Shown: positions 16,410 to 25,094, numbered from the stretch's first letter. The stretch: DNA of 39,089 nucleotides from an uncultured Mesorhizobium sp. (GCA_937958475.1 CALFXR010000052.1:1-39089), one strand, 5' to 3'. The notes: a model not told the origin generated them from the letters alone. Numbers and translations are program-made.

Positions 16410-16432
16410 CGTCCACCCCGACGGGGTGGACG
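16410..16432 (+). terminator. Putative msrP terminator hairpin
   Basis: A perfect 10-bp stem (CGTCCACCCC/GGGGTGGACG) with a 3-base loop starts 7 bases after the msrP stop codon. There is no T tract, so termination efficiency is uncertain. The lack of an adjoining msrQ fits transcription ending here. Confidence 0.5.
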
Positions 16433-16513
16433 CGGCGGATGCCAGAGCAGGACCCCGGTTGCAATGCCCCCACCGCACCGGGGTCCCCGCCGCGTCCGGT
16501 GGCGAACATAGGG

Positions 16514-16579
16514 CGTTCTGCCGCAGTGCAAAAGGCTTTCGCAGTCGTTTGCACGAAAATCGTCTATTGCCGCAGAACG
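16514..16579. repeat. Nested inverted repeats in the msrP-lsrB gap
   Basis: Outer arms CGTTCTG/CAGAACG (16514-16520, 16573-16579) enclose inner arms GTGCAAA/TTTGCAC (16526-16532, 16548-16554). The stretch is more AT-rich than its surroundings and carries no convincing coding frame. It could be a structured RNA or a regulatory site. Confidence 0.35.
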
Positions 16580-16628
16580 AATGCGTTCGACGACGCATCG
16601 ACTGTCCCGCGTTTTCGGCTGGTGAAAA

Positions 16629-16747
16629 CAAAAAAGCCGGATCGAGATGATCCGGCCAAGTTTGGTTGGAAGTGCCAGTTAAGGCTGAACCTCCAGAGGG
16701 GAACACTCGCCGGGCGCCAATGGGAGGAGGAATGCGCCCAGGAGATG
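16629..16747 (-). ncRNA. Predicted small RNA with anti-Shine-Dalgarno loop, alpha-r14 (NfeR1)-like
   Basis: Read on the minus strand, about 119 nt begin after a promoter-like pair (CTTGTT and CATATA, spacer 18). The first hairpin (16712-16739, GGGCGC/GCGCCC stem) exposes CCTCCTCCC in its loop, complementary to a ribosome binding site. A short CCTC-TG-GAGG element follows. The RNA ends in an 8-bp GCCGGATC stem and six Ts, a classic Rho-independent terminator. Small RNAs of the alphaproteobacterial alpha-r14 family are known for CCUCCUCCC loop motifs and similar length, so membership is inferred. Its target mRNAs cannot be read. It lies 97 bases downstream of lsrB, and the terminator may also end lsrB transcripts. 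Confidence 0.65.
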
Positions 16748-16752
16748 AGCGA

Positions 16753-16782
16753 TATATGTGCGCCATTTGCCCAACAAACAAG
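16753..16782 (-). promoter_or_regulatory. Putative sigma-70 promoter of the small RNA
   Basis: On the minus strand CTTGTT (16782-16777) and CATATA (16758-16753) are separated by 18 bases. They match the rhizobial sigma-70 pattern CTTGAC-N17-CTATAT in 4 of 6 and 4 of 6 positions. The predicted start is about 16746. Confidence 0.5.
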
Positions 16783-16844
16783 CACGGTCTTTGCAAGGCA
16801 CCCATGCAAAAAAATGCATCCTGTGGCACAAAATTCGTGCAGGG

Positions 16845-17741
16845 TCAGTAGGACCAGCTACGCGCCTTGGCGATGACGAAATCGCGGAAAACCTGCAGTT
16901 TCGCCTGATTCTTCATCGTGTCCGCGTAGCAGAAATAGGTGTCGAAGGACGGGACTTCGGTTTCCGGCAGGAGCTGCACCAGCGGCGAATCCTTCTCGAT
17001 GATGTAGTCGGGCAGCATGGCGATGCCGGCGCCGCGCTGCACGGCGCGCTTGATCGACAGGATGTCGTTGATCTGCAGCGTCGCCACCCGCTTGCCGCCG
17101 TCGAAGTCGCCGACCGTCTCCAGCCAGTTCAGCTCCGACAGATGCGGCGGCACGGGTTCGCCGAAGGTGACGATGCGGTGGTTCTTGAGGTCGCCGATCG
17201 TCGCCGGCTTGCCGTACTTGTTGACGTAGGACGGCGAGGCGAACAGGTGGAAATGCACGGTGAACAGGCGGCGCTGGATCAGGTCCGGCTGCTGCGGCTG
17301 GCGCAGGCGAATCGCGCAGTCGGCCTGGCGCATGACCAGGTCGAGCTCCTCGTTGGCGAGGATCAGCTGCAACTGGATGTCGGGATAGAGGTCGAGGAAC
17401 TCCTGGAGGCGCTCCGTCAGCCAGCCGGCGCCGAGGCCCACCGTCGTGGTGACGCGCAGAACGCCCGACGGGCGGTCCTTGGTCTCGGTCAGCTGGGTGC
17501 GGATGTTCTCCAGCTTCATCAGCACGTCGTGCGCCGTGCGGAACAGCATCTCGCCCTGTTCGGTGAGCACCAGCCCGCGCGCGTGGCGGTGGAACAGCGG
17601 CACGCCGACGTCCTGCTCGAGCGCGCTCACCTGACGCGAGATAGCCGACTGCGACAGCCTCAGCGTCTCGGCCGCATGCGTGAACGAGCCAGCCTCCGCC
17701 GCGGCGTGAAACACGCGCAACTTGTCCCAATCCAACGCCAT
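16845..17741 (-). CDS. lsrB: LysR-family regulator LsrB
   Basis: This 298-aa LysR-type regulator has an N-terminal winged HTH (about 1-60, AAAEAGSFTHAAETL then LSQSAISRQVSALE). A substrate-binding-like effector domain follows from about 92. It begins MALDWDKLRVFHAAAEAGSF and lies directly downstream of trxB, as lsrB does in Sinorhizobium. There LsrB controls oxidative-stress and LPS genes through redox-active cysteines. Only two Cys are present here, at 142 and 271, fewer than I recall for the Sinorhizobium protein, so the redox mechanism may differ. The gene follows trxB after 55 bases on the same strand and is probably co-transcribed. The assignment rests on sequence feel plus context. Confidence 0.85.
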   Translation of the reverse strand: MALDWDKLRVFHAAAEAGSFTHAAETLRLSQSAISRQVSALEQDVGVPLFHRHARGLVLTEQGEMLFRTAHDVLMKLENIRTQLTETKDRPSGVLRVTTTVGLGAGWLTERLQEFLDLYPDIQLQLILANEELDLVMRQADCAIRLRQPQQPDLIQRRLFTVHFHLFASPSYVNKYGKPATIGDLKNHRIVTFGEPVPPHLSELNWLETVGDFDGGKRVATLQINDILSIKRAVQRGAGIAMLPDYIIEKDSPLVQLLPETEVPSFDTYFCYADTMKNQAKLQVFRDFVIAKARSWSY

Positions 17742-17796
17742 TTGTTCCCCTCGTTCTGACGGGGCGCCTGTTGGCGTCCCCGGGCGTCTGGTTATC

Positions 17797-18771
17797 CTAT
17801 TCGGCGGCCTCCCGGTGCGCTTCCACGCCGGCCAGGTATTTTTCCGCCTCCAGCGCCGCCATGCAGCCCATTCCTGCGGCGGTCACGGCCTGTCGATAGA
17901 TGTCGTCGGTGACGTCGCCGGCGGCGAAAACGCCCGGCACGTCGGTCCGCGTCGAGTCGGGGGCCGTCCAGAGGTACCCGTTCGGCTTCTGCCTGAGCTT
18001 GCCGGCGAACAGTTCCACGGCCGGCGCATGGCCGATGGCGACGAAGACGCCATCGCCGGAGATCTCGCTGATCTCGCCCGTGCGCACGCTGCGCAGCCTG
18101 ACGCCGGTAACCGACGGCGGCAGCGGCATCTTGCCGGGGACGCCGACGATCTCGTCGACGACCGAATCCCAGACGACGGTGACGTTCGGCTTGGCGAACA
18201 GCCGCTCCTGGAGGATGCGCTCGGAGCGGAACTCGCCGCGCCGGTGGACGATGGTGACGTGCCGGGCGAGGTTCGACAGGTAGAGCGCCTCCTCGACCGC
18301 CGAATTGCCGCCGCCGATCACGACCACGTCCTTGCCGCGGTAGAAGAAGCCGTCGCAGGTGGCGCAGGCCGAGACGCCGAAGCCCATGTAGGCCTGCTCG
18401 CTGGGGATGCCGAGCCACTTCGCCTGCGCGCCGGTGGCCACGATCAGCGCGTCGCAGGTGTAGAGGGCGCCCGAATCGGTCGTGACGCGGAACGGCCTGA
18501 CGTCGACGTCAACCTTCGTCACCAGGTCGTTGACGATCTCGGTGCCGACATGCTCGGCCTGCTTCAACATCTCGCCCATCAGCCAGGGGCCCTGGATCGG
18601 GTCGGCGAAGCCGGGGTAGTTCTCGACATCGGTGGTGATGGTCAACTGGCCGCCCTGCTGCAGGCCGGCAATCAGCACCGGCTTCAGCATGGCACGGGCT
18701 GAATAGATCGCGGCTGTGTAGCCGGCCGGACCGGAGCCGATGATGAGGACGGGCGCGTGCTTGCCGGTCAT
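17797..18771 (-). CDS. trxB: Thioredoxin-disulfide reductase
   Basis: This 324-aa low-molecular-weight thioredoxin reductase has the FAD-binding GSGPAG (12-17), the redox-active Cys-Ala-Thr-Cys (136-139), the NADPH-binding GGGNSA (153-158) followed by HRR, and a C-terminal FAD motif, GVFAAGDVTD. It passes electrons from NADPH to thioredoxin in the cytoplasm. The ATG at 18771 is preferred to an extension to 18801, because MTGKHAPVLIIGSGPAG starts at the fold. It is followed by lsrB (55-base gap) and divergent from an Lrp-family gene. Together they look like a redox-responsive module. A weak CGAAC-N17-CGTT pair lies upstream at 18804-18829 on the minus strand. Confidence 0.96.
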   Translation of the reverse strand: MTGKHAPVLIIGSGPAGYTAAIYSARAMLKPVLIAGLQQGGQLTITTDVENYPGFADPIQGPWLMGEMLKQAEHVGTEIVNDLVTKVDVDVRPFRVTTDSGALYTCDALIVATGAQAKWLGIPSEQAYMGFGVSACATCDGFFYRGKDVVVIGGGNSAVEEALYLSNLARHVTIVHRRGEFRSERILQERLFAKPNVTVVWDSVVDEIVGVPGKMPLPPSVTGVRLRSVRTGEISEISGDGVFVAIGHAPAVELFAGKLRQKPNGYLWTAPDSTRTDVPGVFAAGDVTDDIYRQAVTAAGMGCMAALEAEKYLAGVEAHREAAE

Positions 18772-19013
18772 GGCGATCTGTCTTCCCGAAACGGGGCGCA
18801 ACCAACGGCGCCCAGGCTGCGTCTGTTCGTTCGCCTAATCTAGGTGCTGCGCATGGGGTTTCGCAAGGCGAGCGCGCCGTCGTCCCCCGATTGCTTCCGA
18901 CGCGACGCAGCCGCCCTTTGCGCCGCGCGCGCCGTTCTGGCATAGCGGCGGCGGGCGCTCTAGTTTCGCCGCAGCGGCCCGCCCAAGCGCGATTCGAACC
19001 GGAAGCCTCGCCA

Positions 19014-19493
19014 ATGCCGATCAAGGCAGACCTCGACGCCATCGACTGGAAGATCCTGCGCGAGCTGCAGGACGACGGCCGCATCACCAACGTCGAATTG
19101 TCGCGCCGCGTCGGCATCTCGGCGCCGCCCTGCCTGCGCCGCGTCAAGCGGCTGGAGGAGACGGGCGTGATCCGCCGCTACCGCGCCCACCTCAACGCGC
19201 CGGCGCTCGGTTTCGACGTCGTCGCCTTCTGCCTGGTCGGGCTGAAGCACCAGTCCGAGGCCGAGCTGAAAGCCTTCGCCGAGAGCACCCGGCTGTGGCC
19301 GATCGTGCGCGCGGCCTGGATGGTTTCGGGCGATTCCGACTTCCTCCTGCACTGCGTGGCGAGCGACCTCGGCACATTCCAGTCCTTCGTTCTCGAGGAC
19401 CTGACCTCGACGCCCAACGTCGACACGGTGCGCACCGCGCTCACCATCCGCCAGGTCAAGGACGAGGGGCCCGTCGCCATCGGCGAGGGCTGA
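19014..19493 (+). CDS. Lrp/AsnC-family transcriptional regulator
   Basis: This 159-aa protein has an N-terminal winged HTH: LDAIDWKILRELQDDGRI, then VELSRRVGISAPPCLRRVKRLEE (about 6-52). The C-terminal RAM/ligand-binding domain runs from about 68. The Asp-Ala-Ile-Asp opening and the SAPPCLRRVKRLE recognition helix are very typical. Lrp-family proteins form octamers and often respond to amino acids; the effector cannot be read here. It is divergent from trxB across 242 bases, so shared or reciprocal control is possible. The ATG at 19014 has only a weak GGAAG ribosome site. An open frame reaching back to 18891 lacks domain homology and is not adopted. Confidence 0.92.
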   Translation: MPIKADLDAIDWKILRELQDDGRITNVELSRRVGISAPPCLRRVKRLEETGVIRRYRAHLNAPALGFDVVAFCLVGLKHQSEAELKAFAESTRLWPIVRAAWMVSGDSDFLLHCVASDLGTFQSFVLEDLTSTPNVDTVRTALTIRQVKDEGPVAIGEG

Positions 19494-19799
19494 GGATCGA
19501 CCGGCCGGCGAACGGCGCCGGCCTGGCTTGTCCGCGGACGGCGCTAGCCAAACCGACCGGCGACCGGATCGCGTGAACCGGGTTTCTTCGAAATGCAGCG
19601 GGCCATGATGGCTTGCCGACGCCGGCCGGATTGGCTGCGCGGCTTTGCCACACGGCCGCGCGAGCGGCTGCGCCGCGCCCTCCGGGGCCATGCTCGAGCA
19701 CGGCGCAGGTCGCTCCCTCCGGGACCGTTGACGCGTATCAATGCCCGTGCGACCGGCCTTCTACAGTCTCCCGGGGTTCCCTGACCACGGGAGGAACCC
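19494..19799. other. Non-coding gap between lrp-family gene and giant secreted protein gene
   Basis: In this 306-base stretch I see a GC-rich hairpin 9 bases after the regulator stop codon (GGCCGGC at 19503-19509 with GCCGGCC at 19517-19523, no T tract). Near the right end is a TTGACG hexamer (from about 19729) without a -10 at usual spacing. The ribosome site GGGAGGAA for the next gene lies at its very end. Small open frames here have no coding features. Confidence 0.5.
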
Positions 19800-22700
19800 A
19801 TGTCCGTATTCGGCCTGTCGCAGCGGCTTCTACGTTTGGTGGCCGCGAGTATCGCCTTGACTGCGTTTGTTCCCGTCGCGTCAGCACAGGAGCTTTCACC
19901 CGGCGCGGGCTTCATGACCCGTTTCTCCGGCACGGTCGAACGGACCACGGGCGGCGGCACGGAGACTGTGATCAATGCGGACGGTGTCAGCGGTACCGCC
20001 ATCGATCTCACCCGTCCCGGCCGCGCGCCCGACGGCACCGCCTGGCGCACGCCGCCCGCACCCTTCAACGTCACCGCGGGTCAGGTCGGCCAGGTCTTCG
20101 GCGTCGCCCTCGACGACGCGCCGCAACCCAACGTCTACCTCACCGCGACGTCGGCCTTCGGCCTGCACCGCAACGCCGACAATTCCGGCTGGATGGATGC
20201 CATGTGGGGCCAGGGCGGCGGCCCGGGCACGGTCTACCGGCTCGATGCGGCGAACGGCTACCGGCCCGAAATCTTCGCCCAGGTGACGCTCGACGGCCGC
20301 GCCAACAGCGGTGCGGCGCTCGGCAACATCGCCTATGACCGCTGGAACCGGCAGTTCTACGTCTCCGACATGGAGACCGGCATGATCCACCGCCTGGCGC
20401 TGGCCGACGGCTACGACGCCGGCCACTTCGACCACGGCGTCGATGGCCGCGCCGGTTTCGTCGACGCGGCGAGCGGCGTGCAGATGTCGCTGCCGGCGGT
20501 CGCGTTCGACCCGGCAACGACCGCGCATGTCGCCGACTGCGCCAGCGGCGACTTCTCGCGCGATCCGGCCTGCTGGAACGTCGCCGACTTCCGCCGCCGG
20601 GTCTGGGGCCTCGCGGTCCGCCGCGACGCGGGCAACGGTTCCGTCAGGCTCTACTACGCGGTGTGGGGCAGCCAGGGCTTCGGCAACGCCGACCATGCGG
20701 CGGCGGGCGACGACGCACGCAACTCGGTCTGGTCGATCGGCATCGACGGCGAAGGCCGCTTCGATGCGGCGAGCGTGCGCCGCGAGTTCTTCCTCCCCGA
20801 TTTCTTCCGCTCGGCCGAGGCGATCGCCCGCGCCGGCGCCAGCCATCCGGTGGCCGATCTCGCCTTCCCCGCCTATGGCGACCAGGCGGTCATGCTGGTG
20901 TCCGAGCGCGGCGGCCTGCGCAACCGCGGGCTGAACGCGGAGTCGTCCTTCGCCTTCGCCGAAGAGTCGCGCGTGCTCCGCTACGAACTCGCGGCCGACG
21001 GGACCTGGCGGCCTGCCGGCCGCGTCGACGTCGCCTTCCAGGACCGCAGGGCCGACGGCCCGCCCTACATCAGGGCGGGCGCCGCCGGCGGCGCCGCCTT
21101 CGGCATGGGCTACGACGGCGACTGGACGATCGACCGGACGCGCCCCGACGCCTTCGTCTGGATGACCGGCGACAGCCTCTGCGCGCCCCAGGGCGCCTGC
21201 ACGGACGGCAGCACGACGCGGATCGACGGCCTCCAGGGCAATGCCGCGGACCTCGTCTCCGAGGTCGAGCCGGCAGCGGCCTTCCAGCCCTATCCGACGC
21301 CCGGCCCGGCGACGCCGGCCATGGCGCCGCGCGCGGCCTACATGATCGACGCCGACCTCGCCGCGACCGACGCGGACAACGCCACCGAAGTGGGCGACAT
21401 CGCCATCTACCAGTCGGTTCCTTCCGTGGCCGGCGTGCCCGACGAGGGTCCGTGGTACGGACCGTGGCCGGGCGCCTGGCCGTGGCCGCTTCCGCTGCCC
21501 GGCGGCGAGACGCCGCCGCCTCCCGGCGACGGCATCCCCGAACTGCAGATCGTCAAGACGACGCCACCGGTCTGCGACTGGGGCGCGGAATGCGACTTCC
21601 TGGTGACCATCACCAACAACGGGCCGGGCGTCTATGACGGCCCGCTGATGGTCGCCGACTTCATCGAGGAGGGCATCTATGCCGGCGCCTCGCCGGGCTG
21701 GACCTGCGCGGCGGAGGGCGTGTCTGCGCCGGTCACCTGCCATCACGACCCGGTCGTGCTCGCTTCCGGCGAATCGACCTTCCTGGTCCTGACGTTCCAG
21801 ATGTTCCACGCGTTCCCCGGCCCGCCGGCCTGGAACGTCGAGCACGACAATTGCGCCTTCATCGTCTGGCCGAACTCGCTCGACGGCGAGATGCATGTGC
21901 AGACCGTGCAGGCCGAGCTCAAGCTGCTGGGCTACTATGCCGGCCCGGTGACCGGCTTCGTCGACCCGGCGACCCAGGCAGCGATCGACGCCTACCGCGC
22001 CGACCACGGCCTGCCGGCCGACGGCATCGACGCGGCGCTCGACGCCGCACTGTTCCCCGGCTCGCAGGCCATGACCGGCGATGCCGACTCCGAGAACGAC
22101 ATCTCCTGCGCGATCTACATCCTGCCCGGCTCGGACGGCATGGAACCGCCGCCGCCGGCCACGGCATTCGATCTCGCCGTCGACAAGACGCTCGTCGGCG
22201 CCGTCGCGTGCACGCCGAGCGCACCGTGCCATTTCGATGTCACCATCAGCAACGTCGGCGGCGAGCCCTATAACGGGCCGATCGTCTTCGCCGACGCGGC
22301 GGGCAACGCGTCGGTGGGCTCCTTCCCGGCGGCTTCGATCATGCCGGCATCGCCGGGCATGACGTGCACGCCGGGCGGCGGCGGCCAGGTCTGTTCGCAG
22401 ACCGGCCTGCCGGCACTCAACCTCGCCCCCGGCGCGTCCGTCACCTATCATTTGGTCGTCGACGTTCCCGGCACGGTCGTGCCCGGCACGGACTTCAGCA
22501 ACTGCAGCTTGATCTACTGGGGCGAGATGGGGCATCCCGGCGACGCGGTTCCCGGCAACGACGTCGACTGCGCCGTGGTCCCGCTCCTGCCCACGGCGGC
22601 GCCCGCCGCGGCCGACCTGCAGATCGAGAAGGCGGCGGCGACGCCGAATTGCACGGCCGGCGCCATGTGCACGTTCATGGTGGCGGTACGCAATGTCGGC

Positions 22701-25067
22701 ACGGTCGACTTCGACGGCACGCTCGCCTTCAGCGACCTCGCCGGCATCATGGGCATGGGGCCACTGACGGAGGTCGTCCATCCCGCCGGTCCCGGCTTCG
22801 GCTGCGACCCCGGCATGCCCGGCACCGGCTCGCTGTGCGGCTCGGATGCCGAAGTCCATCTGGCGCCGGGCTCGGTCACGGGCATTCCCGTGAACGTGTT
22901 CGTCCCGGGCGTCGTGCCGCCCGGCACCGACCTGCGCAACTGCGTCAGCATCGCCTGGGACCACATGGAGTTCCCCGGCGGCCGTGACTTCAACGCGGCA
23001 AACGACGAGAACGCCTGCGTCACGGTTCCGATCGTCATGGTGGCGGACCTGATCGGTCTCGACCTCGCCGTCACCAAGACGGGGCCGGGCACCTGCATGC
23101 AGGGCGTGCCCTGCCACTACACGATCGACGTCACCAACAACGGGCCGGCGGCTTACGACGGCAAGCTCTGGGTGCTCGACCAATGGGACGTCGGACCGAT
23201 CAACAGCCTGGCGACCACGCCGGCGACGTGGCAGTGCGAGACGGGCAACATCCGCGGCATCGATTGCCAGCACGAGACGTTGACGCTGGCGCCGGGCGAG
23301 AGCTCGACGCTCCAGGTCGTCTGGCCGGTGCCTGCCGACCAGCCGCTCGGGCCGATCCAGAACTGCGCAACGATCCGGCATCCGCATTCCGCCGACGGCA
23401 TGGAGCGCATCTCCGACGTGCAGTACGGCCTGCGCTTCGCCGGCTATGCGGATGTACCGGTGAACGGCATCGCCGACGACGCGACGCTCGCCGCGGTGGA
23501 GGCCTATCGCGCCGCGAACGGCCTCGCCCCCGGCACGGCGATCGACGAGGCGCTGGTGCAGTCGCTATTCCCCGGCGACGCCGGAACAGCGGGCGACACC
23601 AACGGCGGCAACGACACCGCCTGCATCACCACCGAGATCGTCGGCTCCGGCCCGGTGCACTGGGCGGACCTGGCGCCCTCCGGCGGCACCGAGTGCGTCC
23701 GCGGCTCGACCTGCACGCTCGACGTGCGCATCGACAACCGCGGCGACCTGCAGTTCGACGGCGCCGCCGGCCTGCGCGGCAGGCTCGACCCGGCCGTGAC
23801 CGTCCAGTCGGTGACCGGCGCCACGCCGGGCCTGATGTGCGGCGTCGCCGGCCCCGGCGCCTACGAGTGCCTCGGCTCGGCCCTGTCGATCAAGCCGGGC
23901 GACGCGGCGCGGCTGACCGTGCTGATCGCCATCCCCGCCGACTTCGGCCCCGACAGGATCCTGCATACGAAGGACATGGTGTGGCCGGATCCCGCGGTGA
24001 AGGACCGTATGCCGGACAACGACCGCCACGTGTCGACGATCACCATCGTCGACCCGGAAGAGGTCGCGCAGGCGGCAGACCTGGCGCTCGCCAAACTGGC
24101 GAACCAGGGCCGCTGCACGGCCGGCGAACCCTGCCGGTTCTCGGTGACCGTCACCAACAAGGGCCCGGGCGCCTGGTCCGGCGCGCTGTCGATCGCCGAC
24201 ACGATCACCCCGGCGACGACACGGCTGACCGGCTCGAGCCCGTCGGAGTGGGCGTGCAAGGGCAGCGGCGGCTCCTTCGCCTGCCGCCTGACGGAGACGA
24301 CGCTCGCGCCGGGCGCCAGCCGCGCGCTGTCGCTCACCTTCACCACGTCGCGGACGGCCAAGGGGACGCTGAAGAACTGTGCACGCCTCGACTGGGCCGG
24401 CCCGACCGTCATCGAGGCGGTGCAGCTGGCGCTGAACAACGCGGGCTACCCGGCGGGCAAGCCCGACGGCATCGCCGGCTCGCGGACCAACGCCGCGATC
24501 GCGGCCTACCGCAAGGCGAACGGCCTCGGCGGCAGCGGCATCGACAACGCGCTGCTGCAGAGCCTCGGCCTCGAGGGCATCGGCGATGCGGTCGCCGCCA
24601 ACGACCAGGCCTGCGTCGAGGTGGCGCTCGTCGCGCCGCAGGAAGAGCCGGCGACAGGGACGCAAGGCTCGGACACGCAAGGCTCCGGCACCCAGGGCTC
24701 GGGCACGCAGGGGTCGGGCACTCAGGGGTCCGGGCAGTCGGGCAGCGGGACGACCGTCGAGGAGCCCCGCGAGACCGCCGGCCCGGTGTGCCCGCAGGGC
24801 TGGCAGCAGGTCGGACCCGCGCAGGCGGCGCTGTTCGCCGCCCAGGGCCGCCGCGTCCAGCCGGTCACCAAGGCCGGCAAGACGATCCTGTGCGTGGCGC
24901 CGCAGCGGGCGAAGCCGACGCAGCAGGAAGAGACGGCCCCGGTCTGTCCGCGCGGCTTCAAGCAGGTGACGCGCATCGAGGCGAAGAACCTGGTCGCGCG
25001 CGGCTTCGAGATCCGCCAGGTCGGTACCGGCAACAAGAGCATCCTCTGCGCCCGCAAGCGCGGCTGA
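19800..25067 (+). CDS. Giant secreted multidomain protein: propeller-like N-terminus, DUF11-like repeats, peptidoglycan-binding-like modules
   Basis: This 1755-aa protein begins with a Sec signal peptide ending near VASAQE (residue 30). Residues about 35-540 look like a beta-propeller (GTVYRLDAANGY, then NIAYDRWNRQFYVSD). A Pro/Trp-rich hinge lies at about 551-579. Six DUF11-like repeats start near 580, 789, 937, 1086, 1288 and 1426, each with a Cys pair about 7-8 residues apart and mostly an 'ITNNGP'-like strand. Three peptidoglycan-binding-like modules (about 697-755, 1202-1262, 1537-1595) sit at the ends of repeats 1, 4 and 6. A TQGSG linker (1621-1645) and two similar roughly 40-residue Cys modules (about 1661 and 1714) close it. 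A cell-surface or wall-bound role is inferred. The start has GGGAGGAA. It is single-gene. Confidence 0.85.
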   Translation: MSVFGLSQRLLRLVAASIALTAFVPVASAQELSPGAGFMTRFSGTVERTTGGGTETVINADGVSGTAIDLTRPGRAPDGTAWRTPPAPFNVTAGQVGQVFGVALDDAPQPNVYLTATSAFGLHRNADNSGWMDAMWGQGGGPGTVYRLDAANGYRPEIFAQVTLDGRANSGAALGNIAYDRWNRQFYVSDMETGMIHRLALADGYDAGHFDHGVDGRAGFVDAASGVQMSLPAVAFDPATTAHVADCASGDFSRDPACWNVADFRRRVWGLAVRRDAGNGSVRLYYAVWGSQGFGNADHAAAGDDARNSVWSIGIDGEGRFDAASVRREFFLPDFFRSAEAIARAGASHPVADLAFPAYGDQAVMLVSERGGLRNRGLNAESSFAFAEESRVLRYELAADGTWRPAGRVDVAFQDRRADGPPYIRAGAAGGAAFGMGYDGDWTIDRTRPDAFVWMTGDSLCAPQGACTDGSTTRIDGLQGNAADLVSEVEPAAAFQPYPTPGPATPAMAPRAAYMIDADLAATDADNATEVGDIAIYQSVPSVAGVPDEGPWYGPWPGAWPWPLPLPGGETPPPPGDGIPELQIVKTTPPVCDWGAECDFLVTITNNGPGVYDGPLMVADFIEEGIYAGASPGWTCAAEGVSAPVTCHHDPVVLASGESTFLVLTFQMFHAFPGPPAWNVEHDNCAFIVWPNSLDGEMHVQTVQAELKLLGYYAGPVTGFVDPATQAAIDAYRADHGLPADGIDAALDAALFPGSQAMTGDADSENDISCAIYILPGSDGMEPPPPATAFDLAVDKTLVGAVACTPSAPCHFDVTISNVGGEPYNGPIVFADAAGNASVGSFPAASIMPASPGMTCTPGGGGQVCSQTGLPALNLAPGASVTYHLVVDVPGTVVPGTDFSNCSLIYWGEMGHPGDAVPGNDVDCAVVPLLPTAAPAAADLQIEKAAATPNCTAGAMCTFMVAVRNVGTVDFDGTLAFSDLAGIMGMGPLTEVVHPAGPGFGCDPGMPGTGSLCGSDAEVHLAPGSVTGIPVNVFVPGVVPPGTDLRNCVSIAWDHMEFPGGRDFNAANDENACVTVPIVMVADLIGLDLAVTKTGPGTCMQGVPCHYTIDVTNNGPAAYDGKLWVLDQWDVGPINSLATTPATWQCETGNIRGIDCQHETLTLAPGESSTLQVVWPVPADQPLGPIQNCATIRHPHSADGMERISDVQYGLRFAGYADVPVNGIADDATLAAVEAYRAANGLAPGTAIDEALVQSLFPGDAGTAGDTNGGNDTACITTEIVGSGPVHWADLAPSGGTECVRGSTCTLDVRIDNRGDLQFDGAAGLRGRLDPAVTVQSVTGATPGLMCGVAGPGAYECLGSALSIKPGDAARLTVLIAIPADFGPDRILHTKDMVWPDPAVKDRMPDNDRHVSTITIVDPEEVAQAADLALAKLANQGRCTAGEPCRFSVTVTNKGPGAWSGALSIADTITPATTRLTGSSPSEWACKGSGGSFACRLTETTLAPGASRALSLTFTTSRTAKGTLKNCARLDWAGPTVIEAVQLALNNAGYPAGKPDGIAGSRTNAAIAAYRKANGLGGSGIDNALLQSLGLEGIGDAVAANDQACVEVALVAPQEEPATGTQGSDTQGSGTQGSGTQGSGTQGSGQSGSGTTVEEPRETAGPVCPQGWQQVGPAQAALFAAQGRRVQPVTKAGKTILCVAPQRAKPTQQEETAPVCPRGFKQVTRIEAKNLVARGFEIRQVGTGNKSILCARKRG
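24660..24734 (+). repeat. Five tandem 15-bp repeats encoding TQGS(D/G)
   Basis: Five 15-base units encode TQGSD once and TQGSG four times, forming a flexible linker before the C-terminal Cys modules of the giant secreted protein. Synonymous differences between units show they are not brand new, but copy-number change would stay in frame. Confidence 0.9.
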
Positions 25068-25094
25068 CGACGGATCGACGACACGAGAACCAGT

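Noticed and set aside
16439..16876. Plus-strand 145-codon frame in the msrP-lsrB gap
   Set aside because: No ribosome site or domain, and it runs through the predicted small RNA and into the lsrB end.
18804..18829. EcfG-like promoter upstream of trxB (CGAAC-N17-CGTT, minus strand)
   Set aside because: The first base of the conserved GGAAC is changed, so it is too weak to call.
19896..23387. Minus-strand open frame of 1163 codons opposite the giant secreted protein gene
   Set aside because: It is antisense to a gene with a signal peptide and clear repeats, and its product is Arg/Ala/Gly-rich without domains, as expected from a GC-rich shadow frame.
24660..24734. CRISPR-like repeats
   Set aside because: The 15-bp units are contiguous, in frame and encode TQGSG; there are no spacers.
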